From assembly GCA_030041355.1 (NCBI GenBank), contig JASHNZ010000022.1, forward strand, positions 1-64,000: a stretch of 64,000 nucleotides of DNA, in the 5' to 3' direction. A program made the position numbers and the translations under genes. Numbering within the stretch: the stretch's first letter is position 1; each line of letters starts with the position of its first letter. The notes below the pieces were generated by a model. It did no database searches and was not told the origin of the DNA. It worked only from the letters and a program-made list of their open reading frames with translations. This document shows positions 17,938 to 26,312 of the stretch, piece by piece. Source of the stretch: Nitrososphaerales archaeon (GTDB lineage: Archaea; Thermoproteota; Nitrososphaeria; Nitrososphaerales; CADDZS01).

Positions 17938-18663
17938 TCATTGCGCTTGCTGATATGTGGAAACAATGTCACCTTGGCACTTATCGACAGCGCTGAAAGT
18001 GTAAAGCGAAGGCGTACCTGGATGATCCCATTGGCCGCTAAGGGTTGTTGGGACCTTGAACAATACGGAGGTTATCTTCCCGGCTGCTAGTTGCATCCCC
18101 GCTGGAGCAAAGGCGGTGTCCCCAATTGGATAAGTGTCAGTTAGAGCAGTCGTAAAAGTAATCTTATTCCCTGATATTGACGAGATCAAAAATGTTGAAT
18201 CATTGGGTCCACCTGTGTTAAGCTCGACTTTGTTATTCACAGCAAACCCGAGCGCGCTAGCTACTGTTATTTGGGTAGATCCTGACGCTGCTTTGGCAGC
18301 CAATGTGGTAGATGCAGTTACGTTTGTGTAAGACCACGGGTTACTGCTGGTGGAATTGCTGATCGTGATTAGATTAAGCGTAACAACTCCAAAGCCGTTG
18401 TTGAAGAACCACACAGTAACTAAATTATGACTCGTTGATGAGAAGTTGGCATTTGTGATCACAAAACTTTGGTTGAGGCAGGATATGTTGGTTTGTATTG
18501 AATTACCAAAGTTCTTTTCCGCGTTGACTGCTGCCGTTCGAGCCCAAGCCCAAGCTGCAAAGCCAACTGTAAGAGTCACGCCTAGCATGATCACTGCTCC
18601 CATGACTTCGGAGGCAGCTAATAGCGAGCGCTTTCTGCCCTTTTTCAACTTGCGAAGATTCAT
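17938..18663 (-). CDS. Pilin-like protein (241 aa)
   Basis: The start MNLRKLKKGRKRSLLAASEVMGAVIM-like region combines a basic leader with a hydrophobic helix (about residues 20-42) followed by WAWARTAAVNAEKNFG. That is an archaeal pilin-like arrangement; peptidase cleavage is expected near LLA/ASEVM. The exterior of about 190 residues contains an inserted segment with VASALGFAVNNKVELNTG, reminiscent of small carbohydrate- or phage-type beta folds. It is the first gene of the - strand run 18663 to 11899. Confidence 0.65.
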   Translation of the reverse strand: MNLRKLKKGRKRSLLAASEVMGAVIMLGVTLTVGFAAWAWARTAAVNAEKNFGNSIQTNISCLNQSFVITNANFSSTSHNLVTVWFFNNGFGVVTLNLITISNSTSSNPWSYTNVTASTTLAAKAASGSTQITVASALGFAVNNKVELNTGGPNDSTFLISSISGNKITFTTALTDTYPIGDTAFAPAGMQLAAGKITSVLFKVPTTLSGQWDHPGTPSLYTFSAVDKCQGDIVSTYQQAQ

Positions 18664-18775
18664 GATCTATTCTTTACTCTTTTTTGTGCCTTATTCATCT
18701 TCGGAATTTGAGATTCAGCTTTCAAATTAATTCTCAAGATCATTTTTTCATAATCAAAAAGACGTTAGGACTTGA

Positions 18776-18822
18776 TTTAAAACAAAAAGAAGAGGAGTGT
18801 GGGGTTTTTCGGCAACCACCAC
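18776..18822 (-). terminator. Terminator downstream of pilin A
   Basis: On the - strand a GTGGTT...AACCCCAC imperfect stem is followed by a run rich in T (CTTCTTTTTGTTTT). It lies about 30 bases after the pilin A stop. The stem is inside the conserved repeat, so pilin B has the same stem followed by TTCTTTTTG. Confidence 0.4.
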
Positions 18823-19318
18823 TTTCTCTATTTGCTTGTCTTGGTTGTGTTTACTGTGCAATCAGTGAACCTGAAACTGACTGACCGTTGGCGAATGAAA
18901 TGACGTAGTTGAATGTCTGACCTGTAGTGATTGTGTTTGCAGCAGTGCCGTATGGATAGAATGTGTACGAAGTGACTTGACCACCAGCCAAGGCGTTGTT
19001 GCCCGAGGTCAAGAATCCGGTCCCTCCGCTGTTTTCCCATGTTGTTACTGCAGTGATGGCTGAACCAGTCAGTGTGATTCCAGTTATGGTTGATGCGGTT
19101 CCAGGGTTGTTGAGCGAGAATGTTACGTAGCTAGAAGTGGCTGCTGGGACTCCAAGAGCCGCGCCTTCGGTGCCTCCGTAGAGTGTTGCCGATGAGAGTG
19201 TGACTGTCTTCACGTTCGAACCGAACAGACCGAACGTGTAAGCTCCGACGACGAGTGCCAAGACGAGTGTTCCTGCGATCAGGATGATTGTCGCAATAAC
19301 GGGTGTAACACCCTTCTT
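18782..19318. repeat. Direct repeat copy A (pilin gene plus 3' flank)
   Basis: This segment matches 28926-29462 with a constant offset of 10,144 bases and no net insertion or deletion. The 3' flank with the last 35 or so codons and the segment for the N-terminal helix are almost identical, while the middle differs. The two copies flank the glycan island. Confidence 0.9.
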
Positions 19319-19345
19319 ATTGCCCCTGACGTGTAGTTTGTTCAT
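18851..19345 (-). CDS. Type IV pilin / archaellin-like subunit A
   Basis: A 164-residue protein with a classic class III signal: RGNKKG then VTPVIATIILIAGTLVLALVVGAYTFGLF. The exterior of about 125 residues is beta-rich and low in charge, as in archaeal major pilins. It is about 90 percent identical to the 161-residue protein at 28995, differing mainly around residues 95-140. A TATA box at about 19367-19375 lies 25 bases before the ATG, so the message is probably leaderless. A strong palindrome lies between box and start. Candidate major fibre subunit. Confidence 0.8.
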   Translation of the reverse strand: MNKLHVRGNKKGVTPVIATIILIAGTLVLALVVGAYTFGLFGSNVKTVTLSSATLYGGTEGAALGVPAATSSYVTFSLNNPGTASTITGITLTGSAITAVTTWENSGGTGFLTSGNNALAGGQVTSYTFYPYGTAANTITTGQTFNYVISFANGQSVSGSLIAQ

Positions 19346-19348
19346 GGG

Positions 19349-19370
19349 ATAAGCTTCAAGCGAAGCTTAT
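19349..19370 (-). promoter_or_regulatory. Perfect palindrome between TATA box and ATG of pilin A
   Basis: ATAAGCTTC and GAAGCTTAT form a perfect nine-base inverted repeat with a four-base centre, ending three bases before the ATG at 19345. Because the TATA box overlaps its outer edge, it lies within the core promoter; a repressor bound here would block transcription. If transcription starts further upstream it would instead form a hairpin at the start codon. The pilin B copy lacks it. Confidence 0.6.
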
Positions 19371-19371
19371 A

Positions 19372-19386
19372 ATATTCCTTAGGAAG
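19372..19386 (-). promoter_or_regulatory. 15-base promoter element, copy upstream of pilin A
   Basis: CTTCCTAAGGAATAT on the - strand, with a palindromic TTCCTWAGGAA core. It overlaps the upstream edge of the TATA box of pilin A. An exact copy lies at 28794-28808 upstream of the first gene of the glycan operon. Confidence 0.5.
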
Positions 19387-19502
19387 ACGAGCTTGTTATC
19401 GTCCATACTGCGCTTTGATATGGATTTGCCCTCCGTTTTCTAACCACTATCGATTATCGAGCTACGCCAACTACACGTTACAAAGCGGAAGGAAAGTGAA
19501 AG

Positions 19503-20813
19503 CTAGGGCATCGTAGGGCTAGAGAAGGGTACAACACCATTTTCTACAGCTACAGTAGACTTTTGATTGAAAAGAACTACTGTGAGACAATCTAACAGCG
19601 GGAACAGCAGTTGGGCAAATCCGGAAGGGAAAATAAGGCTCACTAATGGTAGTGTAATAGCCAGAGACATAGATAGTCGTGAACGACTAACCACTAAGGG
19701 CATGACGTACACAGGTAGAAGATAGTATCTGTAAATAGGATGAACCTGATATGAAAATAAGGCGAGCATTGTGGTCGATATCAAGGATGCCGAAAGAAGC
19801 AAGATACTAGGGTCTTTTCTCAACCGAATGAAATTATACGAGGTAACAGCGAGCAAGGGGACGAAGATCCAAGTGCTGATCAGATTCATGAAGCTTGCGC
19901 TAAAAATAGTGGTCCAAGATGCGACAAATTTCGAATCAGTATATGTTAAATCTCCATAGTTACAAATGAGGCTTCTCCACGTATTTGAAATTGTGGAGCA
20001 GGAAAGAGAGGTCGAAGACGCTAGAGGACTGGTTATTTGGCTAATCGTATTTGAGTTGGAAAGATGCGATGAGGCAAAGACGGAAGAGGGAATAACCCCA
20101 TAGCTCATCACATATAGATAAAGTCCCGGAGAGATCAAGAGGAATGGAACAGAAACAGCAAGAATAATAGAACATGTGATTATCAGACCTCTAAAAAAGA
20201 TAGGCCTACCAAAACGCGTGTATAACCAGATCAAATATATTGGAAAAACGAAAATCACCTCTTGTTTGAAGAGAACCGCTATGGCAAAGACTGCGGACGC
20301 CCATATTGGTCGTTTCTTAATTAGAAGATAAAAACTCAGTATCACGAAGAATGTCATTGGTTGGCTGCTGAACCATAGGTAACCCTCGTAGAGCAAGAAG
20401 AATGGAGAAATCGCGTAAGAAACTCCTGCAATAAAACTAAGCTTGGAACTCGTAAAGTGGCGAGCTACCAGATATACCAGTGGTGCTGTAGCAGCATCTG
20501 TTAGCCAGATTGGTATTGAGGCGGAAAACGATCCGCCTAATAGATAAAATGGATAAAGCGAGTATAAAAAGAGCGGCGGGTAAGCATAGGTGGGGATTTG
20601 TGTATAAGGAATTAATCCTTTGCTTAACTCCGCCAACTGAGTAACATAATAGTAGTAAAAGTCGTGATAAATCTCAAAGCCTGGATTGAAAGGACCATAG
20701 AGATATTGATCAAGATTGATCCCGTTGTTGATACCATAAGTCATCTGGAGAATGGCAATTATCGCCCTAACCGACAAGGCTAACACGAATATCCACAGTA
20801 TTGTTTTTCGCAT
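19503..20813 (-). CDS. GT-C type membrane glycosyltransferase
   Basis: A 436-residue protein with about ten hydrophobic segments. The first exterior loop after helix 1 holds acidic and aromatic residues (NLDQYLYGPFNPGFEIYHDFYYYY), followed by TYAYPPLFLYSLYPF, as in mannosyltransferases of the GT-C fold (PIG-M, ALG and archaeal relatives) that take sugars from lipid-linked donors on the outer face. It is the last gene of the glycan island and stands 221 bases from its upstream neighbour. A role in building or transferring a surface glycan is likely. The sugar cannot be told. Confidence 0.65.
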   Translation of the reverse strand: MRKTILWIFVLALSVRAIIAILQMTYGINNGINLDQYLYGPFNPGFEIYHDFYYYYVTQLAELSKGLIPYTQIPTYAYPPLFLYSLYPFYLLGGSFSASIPIWLTDAATAPLVYLVARHFTSSKLSFIAGVSYAISPFFLLYEGYLWFSSQPMTFFVILSFYLLIKKRPIWASAVFAIAVLFKQEVIFVFPIYLIWLYTRFGRPIFFRGLIITCSIILAVSVPFLLISPGLYLYVMSYGVIPSSVFASSHLSNSNTISQITSPLASSTSLSCSTISNTWRSLICNYGDLTYTDSKFVASWTTIFSASFMNLISTWIFVPLLAVTSYNFIRLRKDPSILLLSASLISTTMLALFSYQVHPIYRYYLLPVYVMPLVVSRSRLSMSLAITLPLVSLIFPSGFAQLLFPLLDCLTVVLFNQKSTVAVENGVVPFSSPTMP

Positions 20814-21034
20814 TGCTGTTATCCTCGTGTTGCACTTTGTCGAGTCTGGAGCGCTGTTTATCTTTGTGAGGCTTGAATCTGTGTTCGGAATGCAGATTTC
20901 GGCCAGATATCGGATTTGGAACTTAGCAAGGAAACACAGCGTAAAGACGAGTTATAGAATCAAATTCGTAGATAGCCTAGTGATAATTAATAATCCTAAC
21001 AAAAGTGAGAAGGAAATACGCACCTTCCGCGTAA

Positions 21035-21868
21035 TCACACAGCAACAAACTGCTTGTCGCTGAGAGGGTGGCCAGTGCGTCTTCCGTTGACGACTTCACC
21101 GCATTTAAAGGGCCTGTAGATTTCCTCTATACTCCTTGATAGAAAATTATACTTGAGATCGTTCCTAACGAAGAAGGCATCATTTCCGCTGTTGTCACAA
21201 GCCACGAGCGTGTACCCCTTCTCTGTAGCCAGTTTTGTTAACGCAAGCAAGCTTGCCCCGTAGTAAGTGGTGCCATCCCAGATCCCGTGCGGGTCGTATG
21301 GCACAGCCAAGCTTTCGGTCAGCGAGAGAAAGGCATTGTACTCTACGACCACAACTCGCGGACTGAATCCCTCTATCGCTTTCCAGACCCAGTAGGTATT
21401 GTAGTCGACATCGATAGAGAGAAGGTCGAATGTTCTCGGCACATTGTGTTTGATGAAAAGTTGATTGATGTTCTCCGCAGTTATGTTTTCCCTCTTTATT
21501 ACCTCCGAAGCTCCTTCTAAAGCATCCATCCAAAGGGTAGACCATCCTCTTTTCCTCACTAGGTAAGCTGTGTTGCATTCGGTTCCATTTCCAACACCAA
21601 ACTCTACGCAGAATTTGTCTGTCGCACCAACTCTTTGAAAGATTGCTCCTATGATTCCGTCTTCGCCAAATTGTGAGTAATGCTTCGCTTCATAACGGTT
21701 CAGCTGATCGAACTTATCATGGCTCATTAGACGGCAGAGGATATTGGATCTCAAGTTTCTTGCCTTCCATAGTAACCAGAGCTGCGATGAAAGTGCGAAG
21801 AGAAAATATCCGGAAGCCCTTCTCTCTCCCAGTACCTTCTTAGCAGTCTCCGCCACCAATTTGTTCAT
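21035..21868 (-). CDS. FkbM-like methyltransferase
   Basis: A 277-residue protein. After an N-terminal segment with a hydrophobic stretch, a SAM-binding region appears: YSQFGEDGIIGAIF, then FCVEFGVGNGTECNTAYLV (motif I, about residues 92-110) and LLSIDVDYNTYWVWKAI (about 150-166) with the acidic residues of motif II-IV. The order resembles FkbM-type sugar O-methyltransferases. In this glycan cluster it probably methylates a sugar hydroxyl. The substrate is unknown, and a non-methylating relative is possible. Confidence 0.6.
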   Translation of the reverse strand: MNKLVAETAKKVLGERRASGYFLFALSSQLWLLWKARNLRSNILCRLMSHDKFDQLNRYEAKHYSQFGEDGIIGAIFQRVGATDKFCVEFGVGNGTECNTAYLVRKRGWSTLWMDALEGASEVIKRENITAENINQLFIKHNVPRTFDLLSIDVDYNTYWVWKAIEGFSPRVVVVEYNAFLSLTESLAVPYDPHGIWDGTTYYGASLLALTKLATEKGYTLVACDNSGNDAFFVRNDLKYNFLSRSIEEIYRPFKCGEVVNGRRTGHPLSDKQFVAV

Positions 21869-21902
21869 TGCTCATTTGCCCTTTCCCGTTCAAATACCGC
21901 AG

Positions 21903-22748
21903 CTAGAAATCCTGACCAACTTTATGAATGAAGTTCTTGGACAAGTCCTCAAATTTTGTTTCAAACTGCTGCAGGCCTCGCCTGAGACCAAGGAAAATCG
22001 CCACGTAACCACGGGGTCTAAACTTGCTCTTAATTACCAATTGAGAGTTATCATAATTTGGAAAAAGAAAATCGAGTTGAACATTTGCGGAATTACTATG
22101 AAATAACGGACTGATATATTCAAGCGAGTTTTCTATGCCATTGTACGTGTCATATTCCAATTGTGGATTATTCGGCACTTTAAAATCATCTATTACCAGA
22201 ATAGAGCTCTTGCAGCATCTTAGAATTTCTTTCAATTCATCAGTCAGAGGCCAATATTCATTCCAATGCGCATCAAGCCAGAAAAGTGCAGGCTCTTGAA
22301 GCAGACCCGACTCGAAACATTCTTTGATAGCCATTGGTGAGCTTTTGTTAATCAGTCGTACTCTGTCATCCATGCGAATCCTTGATAATCGCCGCAATGT
22401 ACGTTTGTAGAAATATTCTTCGCTTTCGCAAGAAATTGTCTTAATATTCTGTACTTTATCTGCCAACCAAATTACAGAATCCCCTCTGAAAGTTCCTGCT
22501 TCGAAAAATGTTACCACCCGGAAGAAGTCTAATGAAGATAACAGAAAATGCTGTAAAATAGAATCATTGTGGAACGCCGCTTTGGGCGTAAGTCTCAGTG
22601 ATTCAAGCTGTTTAAGTCGCACCATTACTTCTTTCTCGGAATGCTTCATAGCGTACGGTAGTATTCCAGGATGAAGAACTACTTCTTTGATACCCTTTCG
22701 CAACACGGATGCAGAAATATCTGGCATAATTTTCTCAGTCAAATCCAA
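21903..22748 (-). CDS. SAM-dependent methyltransferase-like protein
   Basis: A 281-residue protein with FFEAGTFRGDSVIWLA (about residues 78-93) in the position of SAM motif I, followed by a conserved ISCESEEYFY strand-helix and an FWLDAHWNEYWPLTDEL segment (about 155-172) with acidic residues typical of class I methyltransferases acting on sugars (methyltransferase 24-like). It overlaps the glycosyltransferase gene upstream by 14 bases, which ties it to the glycan operon. Confidence 0.6.
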   Translation of the reverse strand: MDLTEKIMPDISASVLRKGIKEVVLHPGILPYAMKHSEKEVMVRLKQLESLRLTPKAAFHNDSILQHFLLSSLDFFRVVTFFEAGTFRGDSVIWLADKVQNIKTISCESEEYFYKRTLRRLSRIRMDDRVRLINKSSPMAIKECFESGLLQEPALFWLDAHWNEYWPLTDELKEILRCCKSSILVIDDFKVPNNPQLEYDTYNGIENSLEYISPLFHSNSANVQLDFLFPNYDNSQLVIKSKFRPRGYVAIFLGLRRGLQQFETKFEDLSKNFIHKVGQDF

Positions 22749-23754
22749 CTAACCGGATCTGGTTACTCATCTGACTGTAGTTACGATCGGAGCTGAACGT
22801 CTTTCTGTTCCCGTGCAAGTCGGAAATCGACAACAATGTCACTCTTGGTCGAATCGCACCGACAAAAGCACCTATCAGTAGACCCAGTTCCCTCGAGACC
22901 ATTCGAATAAAAAGAAACTCCGGCAGACCGACACGAATACCTGACTTCAGGCCTTTGAAATATAGCTCACGATACACCTTGATACCATTGAGAAGAAACC
23001 ATTCCTTGAGCAGTGTACTCACTGGAACCATCGCAGGAGAACCGGAGCCCGACACGATACGTCCATATGACGATCTCATAACAATCACATGGTTGAGAGT
23101 GTACCCAAACGAGCGCATAAAGGATAACTTGTATGACTTGAATGGATGATCATGGTACACCTCAATTTCGGGGTCTAGTATCATTCTGCTACCCATTGTA
23201 ACTGCCCGAAAAGCAAATTCTGTATCGTGTTGAGATCGCAAGTTTTTGAGACCCCCAACTCTTGAAAAGAGTTCGCTCTTGAAAGAACAATTAGAGAAGC
23301 CTAAGCCCAGTCCTTCCTGCTGTATGAACTTGGGAGCATTCTGCATTGGCATATTCCATGCGAATGCGAATTTGTCACCTCCCCAAAACACTCTGCCACC
23401 AACCAAGTCGTACCCCTTTGCCTGCCACTCGACATGTTTTCTCACCCAATCTTTCGGGACATAGATATCGGAATTTGTAAACATGATAACTTCACTTTCT
23501 GTTGCTCTGATTCCAATAATGTGACCTTCAGCTTCGGAACATCCTGGAGACAATATTTGACGAACGCCTCTACGCTCTGTCTGTCTGACCGCCTCGATTG
23601 AACCATCAGTCGAGCCTCCATCGACAACAATTATGTTCAATAGATTCAACGGATAGTCTTGATTCAAAAGATGTTGGAGACATCTGTCTATGGTTCTCAC
23701 AGAATTAACATGCGAGACTATCACGGCAACGGTTTGTGTAAAGTCGTTACTCAA
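22735..23754 (-). CDS. Family 2 glycosyltransferase
   Basis: A 339-residue protein of GT-A fold. The N-terminal NDP-sugar domain shows VAVIVSHVNSVRTIDRCL, NIIVVDGGSTDGSIEAV with the donor-binding DGGSTDGS (about residues 44-51), and an FTNSDIYVP segment in the place of the metal-binding DxD. The ED-like acceptor region is SQHDTEFAFRA. A C-terminal stretch with amphipathic helices may dock on the membrane. It transfers a sugar from a nucleotide donor to a lipid-linked or protein glycan. It lies within the operon, 28 bases after the methyltransferase gene. Confidence 0.85.
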   Translation of the reverse strand: MSNDFTQTVAVIVSHVNSVRTIDRCLQHLLNQDYPLNLLNIIVVDGGSTDGSIEAVRQTERRGVRQILSPGCSEAEGHIIGIRATESEVIMFTNSDIYVPKDWVRKHVEWQAKGYDLVGGRVFWGGDKFAFAWNMPMQNAPKFIQQEGLGLGFSNCSFKSELFSRVGGLKNLRSQHDTEFAFRAVTMGSRMILDPEIEVYHDHPFKSYKLSFMRSFGYTLNHVIVMRSSYGRIVSGSGSPAMVPVSTLLKEWFLLNGIKVYRELYFKGLKSGIRVGLPEFLFIRMVSRELGLLIGAFVGAIRPRVTLLSISDLHGNRKTFSSDRNYSQMSNQIRLVGFD

Positions 23755-23782
23755 AAGTGCTTTCGCTCTTCAGTCTTGGAAA

Positions 23783-24538
23783 TTAGATCGTCTTCTTGCG
23801 CTTACCGTTCAAAATTATGTGCCACCCCAAGCCATACTCTGGAGGCACGCGGATCTTAACTTTTCTAGCTCCGGGAGTATCGATCACATCGAAAAACACT
23901 TTTGCTTCGACGTTGTCAAAGTTTTCATAAAGAAGTTCGCAGGCTTCTTTCTTATTGTAGGCCCTTGTATAAGGGCAACCTAGATTACGTTCGGAATAAC
24001 GGCGAAGCAATTCATTTTCATCAGCCACTTCATTTCGGTGCAAGAATAAGATAGAATATGCATACAGCAAGCTTTCTTTGTTATAGACCATGCAAATTAA
24101 ATCACCGCCTACTTTTAGAGTCCCCGCAATTTCGTCGATTACTATCTCTATTTTTGGTATGTGATGCAAAACTCCGAAAGAGTACACGCAGTCAAAACAA
24201 CCAGACCTGAAGGGCAATTTCTCTGCCGATGCCCGCACCACATTTGGGGTTGCTCCAGCTTCCCTTAGAGTATCACGTGTGGCTCTGGTCCCTTCACTCG
24301 TGAAATCAAGGCTAATTACTTCAGCTCCATTTCTTGCAAATTCCGCTGAATCAACTCCCCCTCCACACCCGACTTCGAGGATGCGCTTGTGTCGATAGTT
24401 TTCAAAACCAACTGCCTCGTGCATGTAGTCTTGGAGCTCGTAACGCTGTCTTCGCCTAACTTCATAAGAAGCGTTCTCACCTTTGAAGCTCCAGGGGAAA
24501 TTGTTACCCCAATACTCGAGATACTGGATATTACTCAT
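23783..24538 (-). CDS. Class I SAM-dependent methyltransferase
   Basis: The frame is open from 24607, but the first 23 residues look unlike the family and overlap the NAD synthase gene. I prefer the ATG at 24538 (MSNIQYLEYWG). The protein then has about 251 residues with motif I ILEVGCGGGVDSAEFARNG, motif II VISLDFT, and a post-motif FDCVYSFGVLHHIP as in Methyltransf_11 enzymes. The C-terminal 90 residues vary. Probably a sugar or lipid methyltransferase of the glycan operon. Confidence 0.8.
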   Translation of the reverse strand: MSNIQYLEYWGNNFPWSFKGENASYEVRRRQRYELQDYMHEAVGFENYRHKRILEVGCGGGVDSAEFARNGAEVISLDFTSEGTRATRDTLREAGATPNVVRASAEKLPFRSGCFDCVYSFGVLHHIPKIEIVIDEIAGTLKVGGDLICMVYNKESLLYAYSILFLHRNEVADENELLRRYSERNLGCPYTRAYNKKEACELLYENFDNVEAKVFFDVIDTPGARKVKIRVPPEYGLGWHIILNGKRKKTI

Positions 24539-24597
24539 GTTTACAATCCACGCTTTGTCTATCTCGTATATACCTGCCTTGCAGGCAAGAGCAAAAA

Positions 24598-25467
24598 TCA
24601 CGACCATTCTCTCGGATATCGCAAATCTGAACCATGAGATCTAAAACTCACTTTGAAAATCTCAGCAGGGCAACGCTTATGTTGAGTGACTTTCACCTGC
24701 TGAATCACCTTACGGACTTTTTGTATTGGAATCCGAAGTTGCTTTGATATCGATTCCTCGTCTAACCAAAGGTCAAATCGTCGAAAGAGTATTTGATCAA
24801 GCAGAAAGTAGTTCATTCCGAGCTCACCTTCTGCTGTCTGGCCTTTCCAAAGAGCAGGCGACGGAGGTTTTTCGTAGATTCTCCTAGGCAGATTGACCCT
24901 GCAAGAGATTTGTCTAACTTGGGACTTGTACAGGTCACCAATTGGTAAAAGATCCACGCCGCCATCTCCGAATTTCGTAAAATATCCAATAGTGATTTCC
25001 GATTTGTCACCAGTTCCAATTACCAAGCCGTTACGCTGATGGGCGAAACTGTGAAGCAAAATCATGCGAGTCCTGGCTTTTATATTGCCAACGCCCAGCC
25101 TGTCATGACAACCAGTGCGTGTCGCCTTCGCCAATTCTTCCACGTGCGAATCTATCTGAATTGTCTTTACATTAGACGAAGGAATTTGTAGAGATGCGGC
25201 CATCGATTTAGCATCTTCGATGTCACTTTTGGATGTCGTCCTACTTGGAAGGAGAAACAAACGCGTTCGGTTAGCTCCGAGAGCTTTTGCAGACAAGAAA
25301 GCAACCAAAGCAGAGTCTACTCCACCGCTGAGACCTATTATAGCAGATTCACAGGCAGCGTAGTCCAAAACGTAAGATCTGATGCGTTTCACGAGATAGC
25401 TAACTACATGACTTACGTTCACTCTTAGTTCCTCTGGCATTCTACTTTCAAAATCCAATTTAGTCAA
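24598..25467 (-). CDS. nadE: NAD synthase, ATP-pyrophosphatase subunit
   Basis: A 289-residue N-type ATP pyrophosphatase that adenylates deamido-NAD and adds ammonia. The PP-loop IIGLSGGVDSALVAF is at about residues 41-55, and GTGDKSEITIGYFTKFGDGG follows as the family signature for NAD and metal binding. It overlaps the nitrilase-family gene upstream by four bases (ATGA), so the two proteins should be made together as glutaminase and synthase subunits. In most archaea nadE stands alone and uses ammonia. Here it is inside a glycan operon, which may reflect an altered role or a demand for NAD. Confidence 0.9.
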   Translation of the reverse strand: MTKLDFESRMPEELRVNVSHVVSYLVKRIRSYVLDYAACESAIIGLSGGVDSALVAFLSAKALGANRTRLFLLPSRTTSKSDIEDAKSMAASLQIPSSNVKTIQIDSHVEELAKATRTGCHDRLGVGNIKARTRMILLHSFAHQRNGLVIGTGDKSEITIGYFTKFGDGGVDLLPIGDLYKSQVRQISCRVNLPRRIYEKPPSPALWKGQTAEGELGMNYFLLDQILFRRFDLWLDEESISKQLRIPIQKVRKVIQQVKVTQHKRCPAEIFKVSFRSHGSDLRYPREWS

Positions 25468-26312
25468 AGTTCTTCTAGCATCTCATGTAGCTTACTGTTG
25501 TGATCCCTAAAGGACGTAAAGCGTCTCGCTTGACCTATTTCATCCAGATCGATTTTCGCAAGCAGAATATCTGAATCGAATTTTCTCGCTCTCGCGACAA
25601 TTTCCCCAAACGGCGAGATAATAGTCGAACCGCCCCAAAAACATTCATCATCCTCAGGCCCAGAGCGATTTACAAATACGACAAATACAGTGTTCATTAT
25701 TGCATGAGCTTTTAGTATTGAGATCCATTGAGACTCGATTTGCAATTCATTTGATGAATTTGATTTTGTTAGCCCCCTTGCAGGCGATGAAGCAATGCAG
25801 ATTACCACTTCCGCACCTAGCCTCGCCAACGCTTCTGTAGGTTCTGGATGCCAGCCATCCTCGCAGAGTATAACACCAAATCTGCAAAGTGGAGAATCGA
25901 AAACTTTGAGATCAGTCTTCGGGTTGCCCGGAGCGAAATATCTCTTCTCCTCGAAGAGCCCGTAAGTAGGAAGGTAGAACTTCGAAGTGGTTCCGATTGT
26001 CTTTCCATCTCCCATTACGGCGGCAGAATTTTCAATGAAACTAAGATTGTTTTGCCTGACAAACCCAACTATTACGCGCTGACCAGCTTTTGTTTTCTTA
26101 GCAATCCTCAACAATGCTTTCTGACATTGTGGGACGACCTCATAGGCGATATCTTTCAGTAGATATCCCGTAAGCGAAAGTTCTGGAAAGCACACAAAAT
26201 CAGGTCTCTCTCCGTTTAGCTTCTCGAGAACTTGGATATGTTGCCTTTCGTTTGCTTGAACGTTACCGATCTTTGAAGAAATCTGCGCGAGACCAAATTG
26301 AACAGTTTTCAA
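25464..26312 (-). CDS. Nitrilase-superfamily glutaminase subunit, NAD synthase partner
   Basis: A 282-residue carbon-nitrogen hydrolase. The catalytic triad is visible: Glu44 in FPELSLTGY, Lys at about 110 in SKFYLPTYG, Cys at about 149 in ILCEDGW. PTYGLFEEKRYF is the pattern found in the glutaminase domain of NadE fusions. The domain is separate here and its gene overlaps nadE by four bases. It probably releases ammonia from glutamine and passes it to the synthase. It also overlaps the sugar dehydrogenase gene upstream by four bases. Confidence 0.85.
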   Translation of the reverse strand: MKTVQFGLAQISSKIGNVQANERQHIQVLEKLNGERPDFVCFPELSLTGYLLKDIAYEVVPQCQKALLRIAKKTKAGQRVIVGFVRQNNLSFIENSAAVMGDGKTIGTTSKFYLPTYGLFEEKRYFAPGNPKTDLKVFDSPLCRFGVILCEDGWHPEPTEALARLGAEVVICIASSPARGLTKSNSSNELQIESQWISILKAHAIMNTVFVVFVNRSGPEDDECFWGGSTIISPFGEIVARARKFDSDILLAKIDLDEIGQARRFTSFRDHNSKLHEMLEEL

